Below, in pieces: positions 1 to 5,736 of a stretch of DNA of 17,240 nt. Every line of letters starts with the position of its first letter. Positions within the stretch are counted from its first letter, which is position 1. The position numbers and the translations under genes are program-made. Location: NCBI GenBank assembly GCA_002338715.1, contig DDIR01000142.1, positions 372 through 17,611 on the forward strand. The letters run 5' to 3'. This DNA comes from Phycisphaerales bacterium UBA1845 (GTDB lineage Bacteria; Planctomycetota; Phycisphaerae; UBA1845). The notes beneath the pieces are model-generated. The model was not told the origin of the DNA. It made no database searches and saw nothing but the letters and a program-made list of their open reading frames with translations.

Positions 1-10
1 GGAGGGGAAA

Positions 11-1264
11 ATGAAGATCAATCAAAACCGGCATGGGGTTTGTCTAGCCATGTTGCTGGTCTGTCTCGCGGGATGTGACACGGGCAAAGTGATCGTTGTC
101 CCCGATGCAGATTCCATCGATGGCGATCAACCAAACGTCACCGACGTCAATGGCGATACCGACCCCGATGACAAACGTGATGTCTTGTTTTCCACGCTCG
201 ACGATGCGGACGGCGACGGCGTTGTCGATGAAGACGATCTCTGTGACGACACGCCATCCGACGAGTTGACCGACGAATTCGGTTGCTCGTGCTCGCAACT
301 GGATTCCGATGACGACGGCGTAAATGACTGCGACGATCAGTGTCCGAACAACGCGCGCAAGACCGTTGCCGGCGCCGCCATCGTGTGCGACGTTTCGTTT
401 GACGACCCGGCTGGCGAATTTGCGGAGTTCTATCCGATCGTTGCGCTTAATGTTCGCACGGCGTGCGAGGCTTGGACGCAGCACATGGTGGCACTTCAGG
501 ACGTTTCCATCGAAGTTGAAGTGCGCTTTGCGGATATTTCGACGGCATACGCATCAAGCAAAACCGTCGCCCGCGTTCGCAATGACAACGGACTCGATAC
601 GTATGAGCAGGGGGCTGTTTCGGAAATCCGAACCGGAATCGATCCCAACGACGATGTCGCCGATGCGGTCGTGACCGTGGGCAGACACAACCTGACCGAT
701 GGGCTTTGGTGGTTCGATCCGGACCCGACCCGACGCGAAGCGCAACTGCCCGACGACAGGATCGATGCGTACTCGGCGTTTCTGCACGAGATGGGACACG
801 TCTTCGCGTACAACGGATGGAAGGATTTTGAGAACGGAGAATTGCCCGGCAACTACCTCTCGACTTTCGACGAGTACATCGAATTCGATGGCGAAAACTT
901 CTTCTTCATCGGTGAGCACGCGGTGGAGGCCTACGGTGGACCGGTCCCGCTGACTTATGGAAACATCGCCCACCTCGCAAACAGTGCGCCGCGGCCCGGG
1001 AGCGACCTGATTGAGGAACTCATGAATGGCGTGGTGACCCGCCGCGGGAAGCGACGCGATATCTCAGAGATCGATTTGGCGATTCTCGCCGATGTTGGTG
1101 CGCCGGTGCAGGCTTCGGGGACGGGGCTGGGTTGCGACGATCTGCCAGCCGTCATGCGACCAGCCGCGCCGCTGATCGTCGGACCCGCGCCGGAAATGCA
1201 GGAGCGGCCACTACCGCCGCAGCAATACGATGCGGACGGACACGCACACGGCTGTCAGCACTAG
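11..1264 (+). CDS. Secreted lipoprotein with thrombospondin type 3 repeats and a zincin-like HExxH domain
   Basis: The 417-residue protein begins with a lipoprotein signal: a hydrophobic stretch and a lipobox ending LAGC, with C22 as the lipidated cysteine, so it should be membrane-anchored outside the cytoplasm. Residues about 62-116 hold two aspartate-rich, cysteine-containing segments (DADGDGVVDEDDLC and LDSDDDGVNDCDDQC) of the calcium-binding thrombospondin type 3 kind. A catalytic-looking domain follows: HEMGH at 259-263, then ELMNGV near 336-341 and ISEIDLAILADVG, which resemble the Met-turn and C-terminal helix of matrixin-like zincins. The classical third ligand (HExxHxxGxxH) is absent, so the third zinc ligand is unknown and protease activity is inferred. 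A strong ribosome site (GGAGGGG, bases 1-7) sits three bases before the ATG. The gene stands alone and ends 22 bases before a paired-hairpin repeat. Confidence 0.8.
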   Translation: MKINQNRHGVCLAMLLVCLAGCDTGKVIVVPDADSIDGDQPNVTDVNGDTDPDDKRDVLFSTLDDADGDGVVDEDDLCDDTPSDELTDEFGCSCSQLDSDDDGVNDCDDQCPNNARKTVAGAAIVCDVSFDDPAGEFAEFYPIVALNVRTACEAWTQHMVALQDVSIEVEVRFADISTAYASSKTVARVRNDNGLDTYEQGAVSEIRTGIDPNDDVADAVVTVGRHNLTDGLWWFDPDPTRREAQLPDDRIDAYSAFLHEMGHVFAYNGWKDFENGELPGNYLSTFDEYIEFDGENFFFIGEHAVEAYGGPVPLTYGNIAHLANSAPRPGSDLIEELMNGVVTRRGKRRDISEIDLAILADVGAPVQASGTGLGCDDLPAVMRPAAPLIVGPAPEMQERPLPPQQYDADGHAHGCQH

Positions 1265-1286
1265 GCCGCAACGGCTACGACAAGAT

Positions 1287-1359
1287 GTGCCACTGCTCTG
1301 TGAGCAGTGTCTGGTTCGCAAAACTTTCATAAATCACACTGCTCACAGAGCAGTGGCAC
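1287..1359. repeat. 73-bp paired nested palindrome, copy 1
   Basis: Two arms of 24 bases (1287-1310 and 1336-1359) are exact reverse complements around a 25-base centre. Each arm contains its own hairpin, CACTGCTC-TGT-GAGCAGTG, preceded or followed by GTGC/GCAC. The element lies between the converging lipoprotein and aminotransferase genes, where the RNA hairpins could stop transcription or block exonucleases from both sides; no T tract is present. A second element with the same arms and total length lies at 4417-4489. The architecture resembles REP doublets or a very short MITE. Confidence 0.9.
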
Positions 1360-1372
1360 GGTGGCGAACGGG

Positions 1373-2746
1373 TTACAGCTCGCTCAGTACCTCATCGAGG
1401 CAGTCGGTGAGGAAGTCCGCATCGTCTTTGGTGATGCACATCGGCGGTTTGATGCGGAGCGTGTTGCCATACAGTCCGCCCTTGCCGATCAGCAGTCCGC
1501 GATGCTTGCAGCGTTCGAGGATGTCTGCCGCTTCGGTATTCGCAGGTTCTTTCGTCACGCGATCGCGCACCAACTCGACGCCAAGCATCAAACCCATCCC
1601 GCGTACGTCGCCGATGAGCGAATGCTTTTCTTGAAGCGCGCCCAGGCGACTCTTCAAATGCGTGCCGACTTCAAGCGCGTTTTGCTGAATGCCTTCCGCA
1701 TCGATGACTTCAAGCGTCGCCAGCCCCTGGGCCATCGACACCGGGTTACCGCCGTAGGTGTTGAAGTGGATGCGGTTGGCCATCGTCTTGGCGATTTCGG
1801 GCCGGGTGATGCAATTGCCCAGCGGCACGCCGTTACCGATGCCCTTGGCCATCGTGACGATGTCGGGTTTCACGTCATAGTTTTCAAAACCCCAGAATTT
1901 CGTGCCGGTGCGGCCAAATCCCGTCTGCACTTCGTCGGCGATGCATAGTCCGCCGTGCTTGCGAACGATGTCGTAAACGATCTTGAAGTATTCCGGTGGC
2001 GGAGTGACCGCGCCGCCAACGCCCTGGATCGGTTCGCCAATGAAGCACGCGACTTCGCCGGACGTTTCGTGGCGGATGAGTTCCTCGACATCGTGGGCGC
2101 ACTTCACGTCGCAGCTCGGATATTCGAGGCCATAAGGACAGCGGTAGCAGTAACCGGGCGTGGCGTTCTTGACGCCGATCGATGGTGACGTTTTGAACTT
2201 CCACGTTCCATGTGCGGTGAGTGCCATCGCGGCTTGCGTGCCGCCGTGGTAACCGTTGCGCAGGCTGATGACGTCGGTGTTGCCGGTAAACTCGCGGGAC
2301 ATGAGGATCGCGATTTCGTTGGCTTCGCTGCCGGAGTTGGTGAAGTAGTTCGACGACAGGCCCATGCCAGCCGGCATGTGTTCGGCCATCTTCTTACCGT
2401 ATTCGCCGATGGTCGGGTGGAGATAAATCGTCGTCGTGTGCTGCAATTTGTTGAGCTGTGCGGTGACCTTTTCAGCCACCTTCGGATGACAATGCCCGAC
2501 GGACACGGTGACGATGCCGGCGAAGGCGTCGAGGTAACGCTTGCCCGTTTCATCCCAGAGGTACTGCATATTGCCCTCGACGACGAGCAGCGGTTCTTTG
2601 TAGAACGTCAGCAAGCCGGGCGTGAGATATTCCTTGCGAAGGGCGAGGACTTCATCACGCGACGGGCCCGTGTATGGGGCGGGCTGATGGTTGCAAACTG
2701 GCAGAGAGATTTTGGTTTCCGAACAGGTTCCGTCAGCCGACATCAT
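1373..2746 (-). CDS. AGXT2-type class III aminotransferase (beta-alanine / 3-aminoisobutyrate or alanine-glyoxylate)
   Basis: This 457-residue PLP enzyme closely follows mammalian AGXT2 as I recall it: FAGIVTVSVGHCHPKV near 75-90, NSGSEAN at 137-143, GEPIQGVGGAV near 237-247, DEVQTGFGRTG at 271-281 with the PLP-ring aspartate D271, MAKGIGNG with the Schiff-base lysine K301, and RIKPPMCITK near the end. AGXT2 transfers the amino group of 3-aminoisobutyrate or beta-alanine, or of alanine, to pyruvate or glyoxylate. Beside an amidase, a permease and a semialdehyde dehydrogenase, the transamination step of pyrimidine degradation is the best guess. Four cysteines (C200, C203, C212, C216) form a CxxC-x8-CxxxC insert. 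Two adjacent ATG codons compete as start. AAGGA lies 4 bases before the first and 7 before the second (2743), so the second may be used. It is the last gene of the minus-strand unit and has its own likely promoter. Confidence 0.88.
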   Translation of the reverse strand: MMSADGTCSETKISLPVCNHQPAPYTGPSRDEVLALRKEYLTPGLLTFYKEPLLVVEGNMQYLWDETGKRYLDAFAGIVTVSVGHCHPKVAEKVTAQLNKLQHTTTIYLHPTIGEYGKKMAEHMPAGMGLSSNYFTNSGSEANEIAILMSREFTGNTDVISLRNGYHGGTQAAMALTAHGTWKFKTSPSIGVKNATPGYCYRCPYGLEYPSCDVKCAHDVEELIRHETSGEVACFIGEPIQGVGGAVTPPPEYFKIVYDIVRKHGGLCIADEVQTGFGRTGTKFWGFENYDVKPDIVTMAKGIGNGVPLGNCITRPEIAKTMANRIHFNTYGGNPVSMAQGLATLEVIDAEGIQQNALEVGTHLKSRLGALQEKHSLIGDVRGMGLMLGVELVRDRVTKEPANTEAADILERCKHRGLLIGKGGLYGNTLRIKPPMCITKDDADFLTDCLDEVLSEL

Positions 2747-2787
2747 CCGATCCTTTCGAATTGGGTAGTACTTGGTTGCAACCGCTC

Positions 2788-2816
2788 AGTATAACGTGAC
2801 CGTTTGGTCAAGTCGA
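2788..2816 (-). promoter_or_regulatory. Sigma-70-like promoter of the aminotransferase gene
   Basis: Read on the minus strand, TCGACT (2811-2816) and TATACT (2788-2793) are separated by exactly 17 bases. They match the -35 and -10 consensus at 4 of 6 and 5 of 6 positions. The -10 lies about 40 bases upstream of the aminotransferase start, in the 102-base gap after the permease gene. The spacer is filled by a palindrome, described separately. Confidence 0.55.
2796..2811 (-). promoter_or_regulatory. RutR-like operator palindrome in the promoter spacer
   Basis: The 16 bases read TTGACCAAACGGTCAC on the minus strand. The inner part is a perfect inverted repeat, TGACC-4-GGTCA. The published E. 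coli RutR consensus, from memory, is TTGACCANNTGGTCAA; 12 of its 14 fixed positions match here. The site fills the spacer between the predicted -35 and -10, the usual position of a repressor that blocks RNA polymerase. RutR is released by uracil or thymine. No TetR-family gene is present in the window, so the regulator is inferred. Confidence 0.5.
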
Positions 2817-2848
2817 TGGAATTGGTTCCAGTGCAGTTGAGGTGACGA

Positions 2849-4363
2849 CTATTCGCTGCCTTCAGAGATGTCGCCGCCCTCGGGCACGAGGAGGCTGGGG
2901 ATATCCAGACCGCGTTCCTTGTCGGTTCCGGGGATGATGTTGTCGAGCAGCAAGCCGATGATCGCGGCGACGGCCATCCCCGTTGTGCCAATGGCTGTCA
3001 CCACACCGCGGACGCCTTCGCTAAGAAGCGCAAGCCAACCTTCAGCCGTCGGCGTGTACATCGCCAGCGTTTGACCGGGTGACAGGTTCGCCTTGTCCGC
3101 GATGGAACTGAAGTACGCGGGCACGCTCAAGCCCATAAACAAGCTGAATCCCGCGATGAAGAGATTGCGGTCTGCTTTCAAATCGCACTTGGCCAACTGC
3201 TGAATTCCCACTGCGCTGATGAGTCCGAACAGGGCGCAGTACAATCCGCCGACCACCGGCCCGGGAATGGTGGCTGCAAACGCGCCGAACTTTCCGAACA
3301 AACCAAGCAGCACCAAAATGACCGCGCCGATCTGCACGACGTAGCGGCTCGCGACTTTGGTCAATCCGACGAGGCCGATGTTTTCTGAATACGACGTCGA
3401 AGCGAATCCGCCGAACACGCCCGTGATCGCGCAGCCGATACCCTCGCACCCGATACCGCGCGAAATCTGTTTGGGCGTTGGGTCGCCCGCGCCGGCCATC
3501 TGCGAACAGGCGTGATAGTCGCCGAATGATTCGACCATCGACGCCAGGTAGCCGGCAAGCACCGCGACGAAGAACGCCACGTCAAACTTTGGGAAACCCC
3601 AAGGGAACACCACTTCGCGCGGATCGATGCGCACCCACTTGGCGTGTTCGACCGCGTCGAAACTGACGTGACCCGGATGACCTTGCGGGAAGACGCCGGA
3701 CGCAGTCATTGCCCAACAAACCGCACACGAAATTCCGACGGCCAACAGCATGGGAAACATCTGAAAAATCTGGTGACGCCGTGACAATACGAGGGAAAAA
3801 AGAATCACGAGGCCAATCGTCAAACCGGAGATGCCCCAGTGTGTTCCGGCTTTTGGAGCGCCGTGCTGATAAAGCGCCAGTCCGATTAACATGATCACCG
3901 GACCAACCACAACCGGCGAGAGCAAGCGGCGCAACCAACCCATCAGTCCGGAGAAACCGATGAATATTTCGATCGCAGCGCCCGCAATGACAGCGCCGGC
4001 GATGTATTGCATCGCGACTTCGCCGCCCAGTCCCTTGGCCTGACAGGCTCCGATGATGCCGAAGAACGCGGTGATGAACGAAAAGGAAACGCCTTGAATA
4101 ATCGGCAGGCGCGAACCGAACGTCGCTTGGACAAAGGTGGCAAGTCCGCTGCATAGCATGACCGACGAGATCAGCACGGCGATGTTCGTCGCTTGCTGCT
4201 CGCCTGACATCTCCGGACCAACGGGCCAAAGCGCTGGACCGAATAGCAGCGGAATCGCCACCGTCGAACCGAACATCGTCAGCACGTGTTGAGCCGCGAG
4301 GACGATCGCCCGTCCCGTGGGTGGACGATCATCCAATCCGTATGTCACGCCGATGGGTTTCAA
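2849..4363 (-). CDS. NCS2-family uracil/xanthine permease
   Basis: A 504-residue, strongly hydrophobic protein with roughly 12-14 membrane segments. It carries the hallmarks of the nucleobase-cation symporter 2 family: AAQHVLTMFG in the first segment, the acidic MVESFGDY motif in the middle (the family's substrate-binding glutamate) and the signature SENIGLVGLTK, fitting [Q/E/P]NxGxxxxT[RKG]. Family members import uracil, xanthine or urate with protons or sodium across the inner membrane. Its neighbours, an N-carbamoyl-beta-amino acid amidase and an AGXT2-type aminotransferase, favour uracil or thymine. The start is uncertain: the chosen codon is TTG with AAGGA 11 bases upstream; an ATT 6 bases upstream and a GTG at 4348 are alternatives. 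It lies between the amidase gene (146-base gap with a repeat element) and the aminotransferase gene (102-base gap). Confidence 0.9.
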   Translation of the reverse strand: MKPIGVTYGLDDRPPTGRAIVLAAQHVLTMFGSTVAIPLLFGPALWPVGPEMSGEQQATNIAVLISSVMLCSGLATFVQATFGSRLPIIQGVSFSFITAFFGIIGACQAKGLGGEVAMQYIAGAVIAGAAIEIFIGFSGLMGWLRRLLSPVVVGPVIMLIGLALYQHGAPKAGTHWGISGLTIGLVILFSLVLSRRHQIFQMFPMLLAVGISCAVCWAMTASGVFPQGHPGHVSFDAVEHAKWVRIDPREVVFPWGFPKFDVAFFVAVLAGYLASMVESFGDYHACSQMAGAGDPTPKQISRGIGCEGIGCAITGVFGGFASTSYSENIGLVGLTKVASRYVVQIGAVILVLLGLFGKFGAFAATIPGPVVGGLYCALFGLISAVGIQQLAKCDLKADRNLFIAGFSLFMGLSVPAYFSSIADKANLSPGQTLAMYTPTAEGWLALLSEGVRGVVTAIGTTGMAVAAIIGLLLDNIIPGTDKERGLDIPSLLVPEGGDISEGSE

Positions 4364-4416
4364 GGCAATGCGAATCCTTGGTGGGGGCTAATTGACAATC
4401 GAATCGACAAATTGCT

Positions 4417-4489
4417 GTGCCACTGCTCTGTGAGCAGTGCAATTTGCCAAAGTCATTGGAGCCAAGCACTGCTCACAGAGCAGTGGCAC
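4417..4489. repeat. 73-bp paired nested palindrome, copy 2
   Basis: The arms at 4417-4439 and 4467-4489 are identical over 23 bases to those of copy 1, and a C-G pair (4440/4466) extends each to 24. Total length (73) and centre length (25) are the same, while the centre sequence differs apart from a loosely similar TTYGC-AAA core. It lies between the end of the amidase gene and the start of the permease gene, within the same transcriptional direction, so on RNA it could weaken read-through or protect the upstream messenger. Confidence 0.9.
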
Positions 4490-4509
4490 GTCGGTTTTGA
4501 ATGGTTTCG

Positions 4510-5379
4510 TTACAGTTGGACGATGGCCTGATACGTCTCGGGCCTTCGATCGCGGAAGAACTGCCATGTGTTGCGCACTTCGCGAATCAGATCAAGATCG
4601 ATGTCGGCGATCACGATGTCATCGCCATCGCGCGAACCTTCGGCGATGATCTGTCCACGCGGATCGCAGAAATAACTCTGACCATAAAACTCGCCGATAC
4701 GCCAAGGCTCTTCAAAACCCGGACGATTGATCGCGCCGACGAAGTACTGGTTGGCCACCGCGTGCGCCGGCTGTTCGAGCTTCCAGAGATATTCCGACAA
4801 GCCCGCCACCGTTGCGGAAGGATTGAAAACCATCTCCGCGCCGGCAAGTCCGAGACAACGTGCGCCATCGGGGAAGTGGCGATCGTAGCAAATGTAAACC
4901 GCGACGCGACCGAACTTGGTGTTGAACACCGGGTAGCCGAGGTTGCCCGGACGGAAGTAGAATTTTTCCCAAAAGCCCGGCGCGCAGTGCGGAATATGAA
5001 TCTTGCGGAACTTGCCGAGATACGTTCCGTCGGCATCGATGACAGCCGCAGTGTTGTAATAGACGCCCGGCAGGTCTTCTTCGTACATCGGCACGACGAG
5101 AACGATGCCGTGCTTCTTGGAAAGCTCGCACATCAGCTTGACCGTCGGTCCATCGGGAACCGGTTCGGTCAGCTCATACCACTTGGCGTCCTGTTCGGCG
5201 CAGAAGTAAGGGCCGTAGAACAATTCCTGAAGGCAGATCACCTGCGCGCCCTGGTCAGCGGCTTTGGCGATCATGTCGACGTGCTTGTCGATCATGGATT
5301 TTTTAATCTTCTCGACGCCGGCAGTCGCCGGTTCGGACAGGGTGGCTTGGATGAGTCCACCTCGGACGATTCGTGGCAT
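4510..5379 (-). CDS. Nitrilase-superfamily amidase, probable beta-ureidopropionase (N-carbamoyl-beta-alanine amidohydrolase)
   Basis: A 289-residue carbon-nitrogen hydrolase with the full catalytic triad: E52 in LQELFYGPYF, K126 in GKFRKIHIPHC and the nucleophile C164 in VYICYDRHFPDG. The stretch GLAGAEMVFNPSATVAGLSE resembles beta-ureidopropionases and N-carbamoylputrescine amidases. These cytoplasmic enzymes release CO2 and ammonia from N-carbamoyl compounds. Placement beside a nucleobase permease and an AGXT2-type transaminase favours N-carbamoyl-beta-alanine or N-carbamoyl-3-aminoisobutyrate, giving beta-alanine or 3-aminoisobutyrate. The start ATG at 5379 is chosen because AAGGAG (5386-5391) lies six bases upstream; a TTG at 5397 would add six residues but overlaps that site. 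First gene of the minus-strand unit. N-carbamoylputrescine remains an alternative substrate. Confidence 0.85.
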   Translation of the reverse strand: MPRIVRGGLIQATLSEPATAGVEKIKKSMIDKHVDMIAKAADQGAQVICLQELFYGPYFCAEQDAKWYELTEPVPDGPTVKLMCELSKKHGIVLVVPMYEEDLPGVYYNTAAVIDADGTYLGKFRKIHIPHCAPGFWEKFYFRPGNLGYPVFNTKFGRVAVYICYDRHFPDGARCLGLAGAEMVFNPSATVAGLSEYLWKLEQPAHAVANQYFVGAINRPGFEEPWRIGEFYGQSYFCDPRGQIIAEGSRDGDDIVIADIDLDLIREVRNTWQFFRDRRPETYQAIVQL

Positions 5380-5476
5380 AGGATGCTCCTTGCTCAAAAA
5401 GCGGTGCGGCCAATGGAAAGGGAAGTGTCATCAAGCGACGCTTGGGTGGGCCGCGAGGGCGACATCTTCGCAAATC

Positions 5477-5505
5477 AGTCTAAATCCATCGAACGGGCGT
5501 TGCAA
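5477..5505 (-). promoter_or_regulatory. Possible promoter of the amidase-permease unit
   Basis: On the minus strand TTGCAA (5500-5505) and TAGACT (5477-5482) are separated by 17 bases, each matching the consensus at 4 of 6 positions. The -10 lies about 97 bases upstream of the amidase ATG. The spacing is ideal but the hexamers are modest. Confidence 0.3.
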
Positions 5506-5544
5506 ACCAAATGCGTACGGACGAGTTTGGCGTGGTCATGACTT

Positions 5545-5608
5545 GTAGGGTGGGCCGTGCCCACCATGTCGTCATGTATCGAACGGCGGTGGGCACGGCC
5601 CACCCTAC
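5545..5608. repeat. 64-bp paired nested palindrome, second family
   Basis: Two exact 21-base inverted arms (5545-5565 and 5588-5608) flank a 22-base centre. Each arm contains the hairpin GGTGGGC-CGT-GCCCACC. The layout equals that of the elements at 1287 and 4417, but the sequence is unrelated. It sits in the divergent region upstream of both pyrimidine-degradation units. Confidence 0.9.
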
Positions 5609-5637
5609 GCAATTCAGCACTGCTACGGACTACGCTA

Positions 5638-5666
5638 TGGCCTCACCAGCCGTTCGAACGTACAAT
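5638..5666 (+). promoter_or_regulatory. Possible promoter of the semialdehyde dehydrogenase gene with a 10-base palindrome
   Basis: TACAAT (5661-5666) is a good -10. The hexamer 17 bases upstream (TGGCCT, 5638-5643) is a poor -35. The perfect palindrome CGTTCGAACG (5651-5660) abuts the -10 and could be an activator or repressor site. The -10 lies about 70 bases before the ATG. Confidence 0.3.
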
Positions 5667-5736
5667 GGGCGGTCCAAAATCAACCGAAAACTTAATTCAA
5701 AATAAGCACGCATCAATCAAAGCAAAGGTGACAGTC

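Larger units (their letters stand above)
5380..5736. other. Divergent intergenic region between the amidase and dehydrogenase genes
   Basis: This 357-base stretch separates the amidase gene (-) from the dehydrogenase gene (+). It holds a weak candidate promoter for each direction, a 64-bp nested palindrome (5545-5608), a perfect 10-base palindrome CGTTCGAACG (5651-5660) and three copies of TCGAACG (near 5489, 5579 and 5653). A TGGTCA half-site near 5532 resembles one arm of the RutR-like box, but no opposing arm is seen. I find no convincing small gene here. Confidence 0.6.

Noticed and set aside
1287..4489. Repeated 23-base arms considered as a CRISPR array
   Set aside because: Only two opposed pairs about 3 kb apart, with no regular spacers and no cas genes.
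1373..5379. Rut (RutABCDEF) pyrimidine ring-opening operon
   Set aside because: No flavin monooxygenase RutA or partner genes are present. The enzymes fit the reductive route; only the operator resembles the Rut system.
4501..5541. 346-codon open frame on the plus strand opposite the amidase gene
   Set aside because: It is antisense to a nitrilase-family gene with an intact E-K-C triad and a strong ribosome site.
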